Assembly: GCA_947489195.1 (NCBI GenBank)
Contig: CANLCT010000006.1
Span: 47,694 to 111,693 of the forward strand
Origin: an uncultured Aquimarina sp.
Lineage (GTDB): Bacteria; Bacteroidota; Bacteroidia; Flavobacteriales; Flavobacteriaceae
DNA length: 64,000 nucleotides
Reading direction: 5' to 3'
The notes beneath the pieces were generated by a model that saw only the letters and a program-made list of their open reading frames with translations, made no database searches and had not been told where the DNA came from. A program made the position numbers and the translations under genes. This document shows positions 41,898-51,299 of the stretch, one piece after another. The stretch's first letter is position 1; the number at the start of each line of letters is the position of its first letter.

Positions 41898-44800
41898 ATG
41901 CAGAATAAAGGACTGATACGAGTATTTGCCATTTTGTTTGGTTTGGTATGTATTTACCAATTATCGTATACATTTATCACAAATGCAAAAGAGGGTGATG
42001 CTGAGGCGTATGCTTTTGAAAAATTTGCAGAAGGAACCAAAGATGGTGCACGTTTAAGAGAAAATGCAGAAAGAAAGTTTTTGGATTCTATTGGCAATGA
42101 TACTATTGCTTTTGGAATTACTTATAATGCTGCAAAAAAGAAAGAGTTAAATAAAGGACTTGACCTTAAAGGAGGAATCAATGTGATTCTTCAAATTTCG
42201 GTAAAAGATATTCTTAAGGGATTAGCTAATGAGTCTAAAAATCCAGCATTTAATAAAGCTTTAATTAATGCAGATGCATTACAAAGAGATACCGACGAAG
42301 CTTATGTAGAGTCGTTTTTTAAAGCTTTTGATGCATTACCAGATGCAAAATTAGCTTCACCTGATATCTTTTTAACAAAAAACTTAGATGGTATAGTTGA
42401 GGATAATATGACTAATGATCAGGTAAAACCTGTGATTCGTAAAAAAATTGACGAGTCTATTGTTTCTGCATTTGAAGTATTGCGTAAGCGTATAGATAAG
42501 TTTGGGGTAACACAACCAAATATTCAACGTTTAGGAAATACAGGTCGTATTTTAGTAGAGTTACCAGGTGCAAAAGATATTGAGCGTGTAACTAAATTAG
42601 TAACAAGTACTGCTCAGTTAGAGTTTTGGGATGTATACAAAATGGAAGAGATGATCTCTTTTATTAGTCAAGCAAATGCTTTACTACAAGCAGAAACTCC
42701 TAAAAAAGAAAAGAAAACAGAAGCAGTTAAAGAGGAAGGTGAAGATAAAAAAGCTATTGATGATTTATTAGCAGATGCAGAAGAGGAAGAAGCTAAAGAA
42801 GAAATAGTGAATCCTATTTTTGATTTAATGATACGTGATGCGCGTTCAAAAGTGTATCAAGGAGGACCAGTAATTGCAACAATAGCTAAAAAAGATACGG
42901 CTAAATTTAACGCGTATTTAAATTCATCTAAAGTAAGAGCCTTATTAACCGGGCAACAACGTTATACACGTTTTGCATATGGTAAAGCAGAAGAAGGAAG
43001 TGAAGTACTTGACTTATATGCGATAAAAGCAAACAGACAGAATAAGCCTGAGCTTTCAGGTAATGTAGTAACTGATGCGCAACAAACCTATACGCAAAGA
43101 GGTCAGGTTGCCGTTAGTATGCAAATGAATGGAAAGGGAGCTAAAAAATGGGCAGAAATGACTGGTAGAGCTTCTCAACAACAAAGTCAAATTGCTATTG
43201 TACTTGATAATGTAGTGTATTCTGCACCAGGAGTAAGTAGTGGAGCTATTACAGGAGGGCGAAGTGAAATTACAGGGAACTTCGATATTCTTGAAGCAAA
43301 AGATTTAGCCAATGTATTACGTGCAGGTAAATTGCCAGCATCGGCTGATATTATTCAAAGTGAAATTGTTGGGCCATCGTTAGGTCAAGAAGCTATTGAT
43401 AGTGGAGTAATGTCTTTCCTTATCGCCTTAGCTTTAGTATTGATTTGGATGGTATTCTATTACGGTAAGGCAGGAATCTTTGCTGACATTGCCTTAGTAG
43501 TAAATATCCTATTTATTTTTGGTGTGTTAGCTGGTTTAAAAGCGGTATTAACACTTCCTGGTATTGCAGGTATTGTATTAACTATTGGTATGTCGGTAGA
43601 TGCTAACGTACTTATTTTTGAACGTATTCGAGAAGAATTAGCTAAAGGGAAATCGCAAGTTGATGCGATTAAAGATGGATTTAGTAACGCATTGTCTTCT
43701 ATTTTAGATGCAAATATTACTACCGGATTAACAGGTTTGATCTTATTAGTATTTGGTACAGGGCCAATTAAAGGTTTTGCTACTACTTTATTAATAGGTA
43801 TTTTAACTTCGTTGTTTACGGCAATTTTTATCACACGTTTATTTATTGATGGGTATGGTAAAAATGGGAAGTCATTAACTTTTTCAACAGGTATTACTAA
43901 AAATTGGTTCCGTAACTTCGATATCGAATTTTTAAAGAAGCGTAAGTTAGCTTATGTAATTTCTGGAGTATTAGTGTTAACAGGTTTAATATCATTGTTT
44001 ACGCAAGGTTTAGATCAAGGTGTGGATTTTGTTGGAGGTAGAACGTATACAGTACGTTTTGCAAATGATGTAAATGCTACTCAAGTTGGAGATGCTTTAG
44101 TAAAAGAATTTGGTAGTGCTGAAGCAAAAACTTTTGGAGCAGCAAATCAATTAAAAATTACTACAAAATATAAAATTGAAGAAACAGGTACAGCTGTTGA
44201 TAATGAGGTGAGAGAAAAACTTTTTAAAGCATTAAAGCCTTATTTATCCAATAGTGTAGATTATAATTTATTTATTTCGGGTAGTGATGAAAAATTAGAA
44301 GGTGTAATGTCTTCAATGAAAGTTGGACCTACTATTGCCGATGATATTAAAAAAGCGGCATTTTGGGCTGTATTAGGGTCGTTATTAGTCGTGTTCTTAT
44401 ATATCTTATTGCGTTTTCAACGTTGGCAGTTTAGTTTGGGGGCTGTTGCGGCAGTATTCCATGATGTATTGATTGTATTAGGTATCTTTTCATTATTACA
44501 TAAAGTTATGCCATTTAACATGGAAATAGATCAAGCATTTATCGCAGCTATATTAACGGTTATTGGATACTCGTTAAATGATACGGTGGTTGTATTTGAC
44601 CGTATTCGTGAGTTTTTAAATGATCACCAAGATTGGAAATTACAACGTATAGTAGATTCGGCATTGAGTAGTACCTTGAGTAGAACGTTAAATACCTCAT
44701 TAACTACATTATTAGTGTTAGTTGCAATCTTTATTTTTGCGGCACCGTTAAGAGGCTTTATGTTCTCGTTAATTATTGGAGTAGTAGTAGGAACATATTC

Positions 44801-44900
44801 ATCTTTGTTCATAGCAACACCAATTATGTACGATACTGTAAGTAAAGTTGGGTTAAAGCAAAAGGAGACTAAAGAAGAATTAGAAGGTGTAGAAGCTTAA
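41898..44900 (+). CDS. secDF: Fused protein translocase subunit SecDF
   Basis: SecDF uses the proton gradient to pull preproteins through SecYEG on the periplasmic side. Here SecD and SecF are fused in one 1000-residue chain, as usual in Bacteroidota. TM1 is LIRVFAILFGLVCIYQLSY. The SecD periplasmic P1 domain follows (LKGGINVILQISVKDIL, KRIDKFGVTQPNIQRLGNTGRILVELPG), with an acidic Lys/Glu-rich insert near 270-310 (TPKKEKKTEAVKEEGEDKK). SecD TM2-6 contains SVDANVLIFERIREELAKG. SecF starts about residue 680 (KLAYVISGVLVLTGLISL, GVDFVGGRTYTVRF) and has TVIGYSLNDTVVVFDRIREFL. Start is ATG 41898; the earlier in-frame TTG belongs to the promoter. Confidence 0.96.
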   Translation: MQNKGLIRVFAILFGLVCIYQLSYTFITNAKEGDAEAYAFEKFAEGTKDGARLRENAERKFLDSIGNDTIAFGITYNAAKKKELNKGLDLKGGINVILQISVKDILKGLANESKNPAFNKALINADALQRDTDEAYVESFFKAFDALPDAKLASPDIFLTKNLDGIVEDNMTNDQVKPVIRKKIDESIVSAFEVLRKRIDKFGVTQPNIQRLGNTGRILVELPGAKDIERVTKLVTSTAQLEFWDVYKMEEMISFISQANALLQAETPKKEKKTEAVKEEGEDKKAIDDLLADAEEEEAKEEIVNPIFDLMIRDARSKVYQGGPVIATIAKKDTAKFNAYLNSSKVRALLTGQQRYTRFAYGKAEEGSEVLDLYAIKANRQNKPELSGNVVTDAQQTYTQRGQVAVSMQMNGKGAKKWAEMTGRASQQQSQIAIVLDNVVYSAPGVSSGAITGGRSEITGNFDILEAKDLANVLRAGKLPASADIIQSEIVGPSLGQEAIDSGVMSFLIALALVLIWMVFYYGKAGIFADIALVVNILFIFGVLAGLKAVLTLPGIAGIVLTIGMSVDANVLIFERIREELAKGKSQVDAIKDGFSNALSSILDANITTGLTGLILLVFGTGPIKGFATTLLIGILTSLFTAIFITRLFIDGYGKNGKSLTFSTGITKNWFRNFDIEFLKKRKLAYVISGVLVLTGLISLFTQGLDQGVDFVGGRTYTVRFANDVNATQVGDALVKEFGSAEAKTFGAANQLKITTKYKIEETGTAVDNEVREKLFKALKPYLSNSVDYNLFISGSDEKLEGVMSSMKVGPTIADDIKKAAFWAVLGSLLVVFLYILLRFQRWQFSLGAVAAVFHDVLIVLGIFSLLHKVMPFNMEIDQAFIAAILTVIGYSLNDTVVVFDRIREFLNDHQDWKLQRIVDSALSSTLSRTLNTSLTTLLVLVAIFIFAAPLRGFMFSLIIGVVVGTYSSLFIATPIMYDTVSKVGLKQKETKEELEGVEA

Positions 44901-44921
44901 AAATAATATATAATAATTATT

Positions 44922-44959
44922 AAAAAGGTCTTAAAACGAAAGTTTTAAGACCTTTTTTT
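44922..44959 (+). terminator. Terminator of secDF
   Basis: A 16-bp stem AAAAAGGTCTTAAAAC / GTTTTAAGACCTTTTT with a GAAA loop and T run. It ends only 15 bases before the ATG of the M61 peptidase gene. Confidence 0.9.
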
Positions 44960-44974
44960 ATGTAGTTTACTCAA

Positions 44975-46666
44975 ATGAAATATAATTACTTAATACTGAT
45001 ATTGTTTTGGGCAAATGCAGCTATTTGTTCTACAATAAATCCAAGATTGGAATACAAAATATCCCCAATTTTAATTGAAGGGAAAAATATGCTTCAGGTT
45101 AGTTTAAATGTAAAGCCTAATAAAAAAGGCATTACCGAGCTTGCTTATGAAAATAATTTTTGGGGAGAAGAAAATTTATTCAACTGTTTAAAATCAATAA
45201 AGACTATAGAAAACTCTGATTTAATTTTGGATAAAGAAAATGGAATAATTAAAATTATCCATAGTAAAAAATTAAAGGAGTTACATATAGTGTATATAAT
45301 TCAACAAGATGTTGGACAAGGTCTCAAAATAGGAGCAGAATATCGTCCAGTTATTACCAAAAATTACTTTATGAGTTTTGGGCAGTTTTTATTTTTAACC
45401 CCCAAAGTAGTAGATGATGAAGATACAAAGTTTGATGTATATATTGAATGGGAAGGGTTTTCTGAAAACTATGTTATTCACAATAGTTTTTCAAGAGGAA
45501 AATTAATACAGCGTATTTTTAATATTTCTCCAAAATTGTTTTTAGAGAGTATTTTTGTAGGTGGAGACTACGAGATCAAAAAAATAAAAGCAAAAAACAA
45601 GAATGTTTACCTAGCTATGAGGGGTAAATGGGATAATTTCAGTTTTGATCAATTGGCCAGTGTAGCATCGGAAATAGTTAATGTTGCAAATGATTTTTGG
45701 GAAAGTGAAGATCTGTCTTATTATACGATAATTCTATCTAATATTAATATAGCTAAAGGTGAAGCAGAAGAATATTCTACAATTACGGGAACAGCACTTA
45801 CAAATTCTTTTAATGCTGTGGCAACACCTAATATCGAGTTTCCTCAGAGTGTTCTTTTTCATGAATACTTGCATAACTGGATTGGTTTAACTATTAAAAA
45901 TACTGATGGAGAGGAACAATATTGGTTTAGTGAAGGATTTACTGAATATTATACGGCCAAGTTGATCTCTAAATATAAGGTTAATAATACAGCGAAAAAG
46001 GAGTATATATCGATGGTAAATGAAAAAATTAAAAAACATTGGCAATCAAAAGTTAAACATGAACCCAATTCAAAAATTACCTATGATAACTTTTGGGGCG
46101 ATTTTGATTATCAAGAATTACCATACAACAGAGGTTTTTTATTTGCTTTTTATTTGGATATAAAAATAAATAATGAGTCGAATACTAAGTTTAGTTTAGA
46201 TGATGTAATGAAGGAGCTTTTAAGGCAGGCCAAACAAAAAGATAAAAAAATAAAAGGCACTTATTTTGTTAAAACTGTCAATAAATTTTTAGACACAAAT
46301 ATTAAGGATGATTTTAACAGTTTTATTACAAATGGAGAGTTAATTCCATTAGAAAGCTTTTTTAAAATAAATAATATTGATTTTAATAGTTCAATAAAAA
46401 AAATAAAACGATTAGGTTTAGAGTATGATGGAGATAAAATAGTTAAAGTGATTAAAGGTTTAGGGGCTGAAAAGGCAGGTTTTAAGGTGGGTGATATTTT
46501 AATTGATTATGAAAAAAATCCAAAAGCAGGTAGTTTGGCTTTTTACGAAGTATTGAGAAATGGAGAGCCCCAAAAAATTAGCGTAATGCGCGAATCTGAA
46601 GAACTAAAGATTCCTCAAATAAAAAACACGATTGAGAATTTGAAAAAATTGAAAGTTTTGCAATAA
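44975..46666 (+). CDS. M61-family metallopeptidase with PDZ domain
   Basis: A 563-residue exported peptidase (signal MKYNYLILILFWANAAICST) of the M61 glycyl-aminopeptidase-like family. It has an N-terminal beta-sandwich, then the gluzincin catalytic domain with the zinc motif LFHEYLHNWIGL (HExxH) and the third ligand Glu in YWFSEGFTEYYTAKL. A C-terminal PDZ domain is visible from about 475 (LGLEYDGDKIVKVIKGLGAEKAGFKVGDILIDYEK). It probably cleaves peptides in the periplasm or at the cell surface. The ATG comes 15 bases after the secDF terminator with no room for a standard promoter, so it may be expressed by read-through from secDF. Confidence 0.88.
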   Translation: MKYNYLILILFWANAAICSTINPRLEYKISPILIEGKNMLQVSLNVKPNKKGITELAYENNFWGEENLFNCLKSIKTIENSDLILDKENGIIKIIHSKKLKELHIVYIIQQDVGQGLKIGAEYRPVITKNYFMSFGQFLFLTPKVVDDEDTKFDVYIEWEGFSENYVIHNSFSRGKLIQRIFNISPKLFLESIFVGGDYEIKKIKAKNKNVYLAMRGKWDNFSFDQLASVASEIVNVANDFWESEDLSYYTIILSNINIAKGEAEEYSTITGTALTNSFNAVATPNIEFPQSVLFHEYLHNWIGLTIKNTDGEEQYWFSEGFTEYYTAKLISKYKVNNTAKKEYISMVNEKIKKHWQSKVKHEPNSKITYDNFWGDFDYQELPYNRGFLFAFYLDIKINNESNTKFSLDDVMKELLRQAKQKDKKIKGTYFVKTVNKFLDTNIKDDFNSFITNGELIPLESFFKINNIDFNSSIKKIKRLGLEYDGDKIVKVIKGLGAEKAGFKVGDILIDYEKNPKAGSLAFYEVLRNGEPQKISVMRESEELKIPQIKNTIENLKKLKVLQ

Positions 46667-46827
46667 TAAGTATGGCGTTTTATTAGATAATAATTTCAGT
46701 TATTTGTGGGGGGCTTTTTATTTATAAGCCTTATGAAAGGTGTTTATCAACCTCTCTAGGCTGGGGTTGTAGTGTTTTTTTAGCATTACTCAATTAAGGC
46801 CCTCTCTTAGTAAATTAAATAGAGAAT

Positions 46828-46857
46828 AAAAAAAGAGCGGCAATTTTGCCGCTCTTT
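46828..46857 (-). terminator. Terminator of the DUF3276 gene
   Basis: A 10-bp GC-rich stem AAAGAGCGGC / GCCGCTCTTT with a 6-nt loop, followed on the minus strand by a T run. It lies between the convergent M61 and DUF3276 genes and may serve both. Confidence 0.9.
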
Positions 46858-46899
46858 AGTTAGTTAATTAGTTAGTGGTTGTTTCTTTTTTACGAATGA

Positions 46900-47295
46900 T
46901 TAAATATCATCAAAATTTACATTTGTAAAATCACTAGCGGTTTCGTTAGCAGATGCTGGTTCAAAAGCTGCGGTTTTATCAGATGTTTCGTATGATTTTT
47001 GGTAATCCTTTTGATGGCGTTCGCTTATCACTTCAAGACCTTTTTCTTTAATTACATAATCGGTCATCTCGTTTAAGATTTCAGTAAAGCCTTCAAAATC
47101 TTCTTTATATAAATAGATTTTGTGTTTTTTATAATGAAAAGAACCATCGTCATTAGTGAATTTTTTACTTTCAGTAATGGTTATGTAATAGTCATCAGCT
47201 TTAGTAGCTCTAACGTCAAAAAAATAAGTTCTTCTTCCTGCTCTTAAAACTTTAGAAAAAATTTCTTCTTTCTCCATCGTTCCGTAATCCCCCAT
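46900..47295 (-). CDS. DUF3276 PUR-family nucleic-acid-binding protein
   Basis: A 131-residue protein of the Bacteroidota DUF3276 family, related to the PUR-alpha fold that binds single-stranded DNA or RNA. The conserved core is EEIFSKVLRAGRRTYFFDVRATKADDYYITITESKK, then GSFHYKKHKIYLYKEDFEGFTEILNEMTDYVI and GLEVISERHQKDYQ. The C-terminal 35 residues are a disordered-looking acidic and Ser/Thr-rich tail. ATG 47295 gives MGDYGTMEKEE; the internal ATG at 47277 (MEKEEIFSK) is an equally good start. It is cytosolic and monocistronic, with a strong terminator. Confidence 0.9.
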   Translation of the reverse strand: MGDYGTMEKEEIFSKVLRAGRRTYFFDVRATKADDYYITITESKKFTNDDGSFHYKKHKIYLYKEDFEGFTEILNEMTDYVIKEKGLEVISERHQKDYQKSYETSDKTAAFEPASANETASDFTNVNFDDI

Positions 47296-47369
47296 AATAT
47301 TAATTTCTAGTTTTGGTTAATTATTTGTTACTCAAAAATGAAAAAAAAACTCATACAATCAAAAAAAAA

Positions 47370-49187
47370 TTACATTTCTTTTTTTTGAGATTGTTTGTTG
47401 TATAAGTCTTGGTAATATCCTTTTTGTGTTGTAAGTGATTGATGGTCACCTTTTTGAATTATTTTTCCGTCTTCAAAAACCAAAATTAAATCAGCATTTT
47501 TAACAGAAGAAATTCGATGACTTACAATAATCGACGTTCTTTTTTCTGACAAAGCTTTGAAATTTTTAATGATTTGCTTCTCAGTTTCTGTGTCTACAGC
47601 AGATAAACTGTCGTCTAAAAGTAAAATGTTAGGCTTTTTTAATAAAGCACGTGCTATAGATACTCGTTGTTTTTGACCTCCAGATAGGGTAACACCTCTT
47701 TCTCCCAATAGGGTTTGGTATCCATTTTTAAAGTTTATGATGTTTTTATCTACCGATGCTATTTTGGCAACTTCAATCATTTCCGATTCGGTGGCATTAT
47801 TTTTTCCAAAGCAAATATTGTTTTCAATAGTATCACTAAACAAAAAAGCATCTTGAGGAACATAACCAATTTGTGAACGAAAGTTTTGTAAATCGATTTT
47901 ATTTAACTCAATACCGTCTATCGTAATTTGACCATGAGTTGGGTCATACAAACGCCCAATTAATTCCAATAAAGTTGATTTTCCAGATCCTGTATTGCCT
48001 ACAATACCGATAGTTTGTCCAGCTTCTATTTCAAAAGAAATATTCGTTAATGCTTGTATTCCAGTATCGGGATAAGTGAAATTTACGTTTTTAAAGGCAA
48101 TTGCTCCTGCTATTGGGGTTGATATGGCATTTTTGTCGTTTTTAATTTCAGGAACTGTTTCTAAAAATTCATTTATTCTTTTTTGAGAAGCTTCGGCTTG
48201 TTGAATAATGGACGAAACCCAACCAACAGTGGCTACAGGCCAGGTAAGCATATTTACAAAAATGATAAATTCAACCAAAATACCAAAATCACTAATTTGA
48301 CCGTTCAAATATTGTTTGCCACCAATATAAATAACAATGATGTTACTTATGCCAATAAGGCAAACCATTAAAGGAAAAAATAAAGCCTGAACACGAGCTA
48401 AATTAATACTTTTTTGTTTGCTCTGGTTGGCAAGTTCATTAAAATCGTTGGTGGTACGCCCTTCAATTTGATACGCTTTTAAAACAGCAATTCCGCTAAA
48501 AGATTCTTGTGTAAATGTAGTAAGCCTTGAAAGGTATTCTTGTACAACTGTAGTACGTTTATTAATAGCAACACTTAGGTAATAGACACTTAATGAAAGT
48601 ATGGGTAGCGGGGCAATAGTATATAAGGTAAGCATTGGAGCTATGCTACTCATGTAAGTAAGTACTACAGCAAATAGAGTAATTGTATTTACACTATACA
48701 TTAGTGCAGGGCCAGCATACATGCGAACTTTACCAACATCTTCGCTAATTCGATTCATTAAATCGCCAGTACGATTAGCTTTGTAAAAACTTAATGAAAG
48801 GTTTTGATACTGCTCGTAAATTTCATTTTTTAAATCATATTCAATAAAACGCGAAACCACAATAACGGTTTGACGCATTAAAAACATAAAAAAACCAGAG
48901 AGTAATGCACAACCAATAATAATAAGGATGTTAATAAAAAGACTTGATTTAACAATTTCAATATTATTAATTTCACCTTTTACATATAATTCAACTTCGG
49001 CAACAGAATCTCCTATAAATTTAGGAACAGCAACGGCAAATAGTCTCGAAGTAACAGCAATTAATAGGCCTAAAATAAGCCGAATTCTATATTTTATAAA
49101 ATATTTGTTAAGGTGTTTTAAGGATTTCAAAAGCTGCTTGTTTTGTAACAAATATAAGGGTTTTAAAGGCCAATTAATAAAACTCAA
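47370..49187 (-). CDS. ABC transporter, fused permease and ATPase (exporter type)
   Basis: A 605-residue half-transporter of the MsbA/multidrug exporter class. The N-terminal membrane domain (about 30-330) has six hydrophobic segments including RLILGLLIAVTSRLFAVAVP and INILIIIGCALLSGFFMFLM, and the cytoplasmic coupling motif SFYKANRTGDLMNRISEDVGKVR. The C-terminal nucleotide-binding domain has Walker A IVGNTGSGKSTLL, Q-loop IGYVPQDAFLFSDTI, signature VTLSGGQKQRVSIARALL, Walker B ILLLDDSLSAVD and the switch His in IIVSHRISSV. It acts as a dimer in the inner membrane; the substrate cannot be assigned. It is monocistronic and divergent from nusB. Confidence 0.93.
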   Translation of the reverse strand: MSFINWPLKPLYLLQNKQLLKSLKHLNKYFIKYRIRLILGLLIAVTSRLFAVAVPKFIGDSVAEVELYVKGEINNIEIVKSSLFINILIIIGCALLSGFFMFLMRQTVIVVSRFIEYDLKNEIYEQYQNLSLSFYKANRTGDLMNRISEDVGKVRMYAGPALMYSVNTITLFAVVLTYMSSIAPMLTLYTIAPLPILSLSVYYLSVAINKRTTVVQEYLSRLTTFTQESFSGIAVLKAYQIEGRTTNDFNELANQSKQKSINLARVQALFFPLMVCLIGISNIIVIYIGGKQYLNGQISDFGILVEFIIFVNMLTWPVATVGWVSSIIQQAEASQKRINEFLETVPEIKNDKNAISTPIAGAIAFKNVNFTYPDTGIQALTNISFEIEAGQTIGIVGNTGSGKSTLLELIGRLYDPTHGQITIDGIELNKIDLQNFRSQIGYVPQDAFLFSDTIENNICFGKNNATESEMIEVAKIASVDKNIINFKNGYQTLLGERGVTLSGGQKQRVSIARALLKKPNILLLDDSLSAVDTETEKQIIKNFKALSEKRTSIIVSHRISSVKNADLILVFEDGKIIQKGDHQSLTTQKGYYQDLYNKQSQKKEM

Positions 49188-49261
49188 GCTTAGCTTTTTG
49201 TTTTTCTGTTTGTGTTAAAAGTTATTTTACTTTTTTTCATGCTCGCTTTTGATAATTGTAG

Positions 49262-49269
49262 TACTTTTG
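49262..49269 (+). promoter_or_regulatory. -7 box of the nusB operon
   Basis: TACTTTTG is an exact TANNTTTG box 36 bases before the nusB ATG. A TTG at the right upstream distance is not obvious, so the -33 is weak. Confidence 0.45.
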
Positions 49270-49305
49270 CATTAACAAAATGTATAATAAACGTTCTTAT
49301 ATTTT

Positions 49306-50250
49306 ATGCTTACCCGAAGACATATTCGTATTAAAGTGATGCAATCGCTTTTTGCAATGAAACAAAAAGAAAGTGACCAACTAGATTTGGAACTTAAGTA
49401 TTTAAAGGAAAGTATGAATCAGGTACGTGTTCTTTTTATAGCAAATTTAGATTTGCTTGTAGCACTTCGAAAACATGCCGAATACATTTTAAATGCTAGC
49501 AAAAAAAAGCAGTTAGCTACCGAAGCGGAAAAAAATCCAAATAATCGATTTGTTGAAAATGGCTTATTAAAGTTATTGGAATGCAATTTAGAATTAACAG
49601 AAGAGCTTGAGGATTTAAAAATAAATTATTGGGATTTAGATGATGATTATGTAAAAATACTTTACAATGAAATTATTGAAAGTGATTTGTATGAAGCTTA
49701 TATGAATGAAGAAACAACTTCATTTAAAAGAGATAGAAACTTTATATTAGATATTTACAAAGAAATTATAGCGCCTAATGATAAGTTGTATGATTATTAC
49801 GAAGACAAAAAATTGTCATGGGCAGATGATATTCCATTAGTAAATACTTCAATTTGTACTTTTATAAAAAGATTAAAAGCATCTAATGATGAAACATTAC
49901 GGCTTCCAGCATTAGTAAAAGATAATGATGATATTTTGTATGCTCAAGATTTGTTTAGAAAAACAAAATTGAATGAAAATAAATTTTCTGCTGAAATTGA
50001 AGGTAAAACTCCAAATTGGGATAAAGAGCGTATAGCAGTAATGGATCAAATTATGATTCAATTGGGTATATGTGAGTTTTTAAAGTTTCCTTCAATTCCT
50101 GTAAAAGTAACCATTAACGAATATTTAGAGATTGCAAAAGAATATAGTACACCAAAAAGTAGTATTTTTATTAATGGTATACTAGATAAACTATCAAAAG
50201 AATATAGTGAAGCAGGTACTTTAAATAAAATTGGAAGAGGTTTAATCTAA
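49306..50250 (+). CDS. nusB: Transcription antitermination factor NusB (long form)
   Basis: NusB with NusE (S10) binds boxA RNA and supports antitermination on rRNA operons. The start RRHIRIKVMQSLFAMKQKESD is the NusB N-terminal helix, and the C-terminal WDKERIAVMDQIMIQLGICEFLKFPSIPVKVTINEYLEIAKEYSTPKSSIFINGILDKL is the second conserved half. At 314 residues it is more than twice the E. coli protein (139); the extra middle (about 60-215), rich in charged helices, is typical of Bacteroidota NusB. It leads a nusB-DUF1573-yajC gene run on one strand. Confidence 0.93.
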   Translation: MLTRRHIRIKVMQSLFAMKQKESDQLDLELKYLKESMNQVRVLFIANLDLLVALRKHAEYILNASKKKQLATEAEKNPNNRFVENGLLKLLECNLELTEELEDLKINYWDLDDDYVKILYNEIIESDLYEAYMNEETTSFKRDRNFILDIYKEIIAPNDKLYDYYEDKKLSWADDIPLVNTSICTFIKRLKASNDETLRLPALVKDNDDILYAQDLFRKTKLNENKFSAEIEGKTPNWDKERIAVMDQIMIQLGICEFLKFPSIPVKVTINEYLEIAKEYSTPKSSIFINGILDKLSKEYSEAGTLNKIGRGLI

Positions 50251-50305
50251 ATTAAAAAATTTATTAATTTAGAGCCCAAATAAAAATAACAAATAAATAA
50301 TGACC

Positions 50306-50779
50306 ATGAAAAAAGGAATTTTGATTCTTGCAGGTATCTTCGCCATGAGTTTGGTTTCATGTAAAAAGAATGCCTCAGATAAAGTAAGTGATGAAAAAGT
50401 AGTTGAAGCTGCTGAACGTGATGCTAAAGCAGAGGATTTCCCTGTGATGAAGTTTGATGAAGTAGAGCATGACTTTGGGCAAATTAACGAAGGAGATGTT
50501 GTTGAACACTTATTTACGTTTACAAATACAGGTAAAACACCATTGGTAATTACTGATGCTAAAGGAAGCTGTGGGTGTACAGTGCCAACGTATCCAAAAA
50601 ACTCACCAATTGCTCCAGGAGCTAAAGGTGAAATTATGGTTAAATTTAATAGTACAAATAAACCAAACCAACAACAAAAAACAGTAACTATTACTGCTAA
50701 TACAGAAACAGGTAAAGAGCGTATTAAAATTAAGGCATCGGTAACACCAAAGCCTAAAACAGAAGAAGCAGGAAGCTAA
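50306..50779 (+). CDS. DUF1573 lipoprotein
   Basis: A 157-residue lipoprotein (MKKGILILAGIFAMSLVSC, Cys19; an ATG at 50300 would add two residues). The mature domain is DUF1573, an immunoglobulin-like/ASPM-type beta sandwich: FDEVEHDFGQINEGDVVEHLFTFTNTGKTPLVITDAKGSCGCTVP and the strand set GEIMVKFNSTNKPNQQQKTVTITANT. The GSCGCTVP motif is the family hallmark. Its role is not established. It lies between nusB and yajC, and its stop overlaps the yajC start (TAATG), a conserved arrangement in flavobacteria. Confidence 0.92.
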   Translation: MKKGILILAGIFAMSLVSCKKNASDKVSDEKVVEAAERDAKAEDFPVMKFDEVEHDFGQINEGDVVEHLFTFTNTGKTPLVITDAKGSCGCTVPTYPKNSPIAPGAKGEIMVKFNSTNKPNQQQKTVTITANTETGKERIKIKASVTPKPKTEEAGS

Positions 50780-51081
50780 TGGGAGACTTTCAACAATTTT
50801 TGCCAATTGTTTTAATGTTTGTAGTGGTGTATTTTTTTATGATACGTCCGCAAATGCAACGGCAAAAAAAAGAGAAGCAGTTTGCTGCAGATCTTAAAAA
50901 AGGGGATAGAGTAATCACTAAGAGTGGATTGCATGCACGAATTTTTGAAATAAGTGATAAAACCGATGCGGTTGTTTTAGAAACTACCGCTGGGAAACTA
51001 ACTTTTGATCGTTCATCAATCTCATTGGAATTATCAAAAAAACTTAATTCTTCTACAGATATAGCTTCTAAAGGAAAATAA
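50779..51081 (+). CDS. yajC: Preprotein translocase subunit YajC
   Basis: YajC is a small membrane protein that associates with SecDF and the Sec translocon. The 100-residue protein has one N-terminal helix (FLPIVLMFVVVYFFMIRP), then the family signature QMQRQKKEKQFAADLKKGDRVITKSGLHARIFEI and VVLETTAGKLTFDRSSI. It overlaps the DUF1573 gene by one base and ends the operon before a strong terminator. SecDF is encoded 6 kb upstream on the same strand. Confidence 0.95.
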   Translation: MGDFQQFLPIVLMFVVVYFFMIRPQMQRQKKEKQFAADLKKGDRVITKSGLHARIFEISDKTDAVVLETTAGKLTFDRSSISLELSKKLNSSTDIASKGK

Positions 51082-51103
51082 TAGATACTATTTTAATAGT
51101 TTT

Positions 51104-51137
51104 AAAAAAGCATTTAGTTTTTACTAAATGCTTTTTT
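51104..51137 (+). terminator. Terminator of nusB-yajC operon
   Basis: A 15-bp perfect stem AAAAAAGCATTTAGT / ACTAAATGCTTTTTT with a TTTT loop, 23 bases past the yajC stop. Confidence 0.92.
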
Positions 51138-51299
51138 GTTGATAGTCAGCACTTTGATGTTCTAAAATTTTTAGCTGAATGTAACTTTTTATAAAAAAAT
51201 TAAAAAATAAGTAGTTTGGATAAAAAAATCATATTAATATTTACTAGGGTTTAGCTATTTTCTGAATGAGCCTTTTACATTACAATCAATAAGTAGCAA

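Noticed and set aside
43460..43834. 124-codon open frame antisense to secDF
   Set aside because: Its composition follows the complement of conserved SecD helices; no motif or upstream signal.
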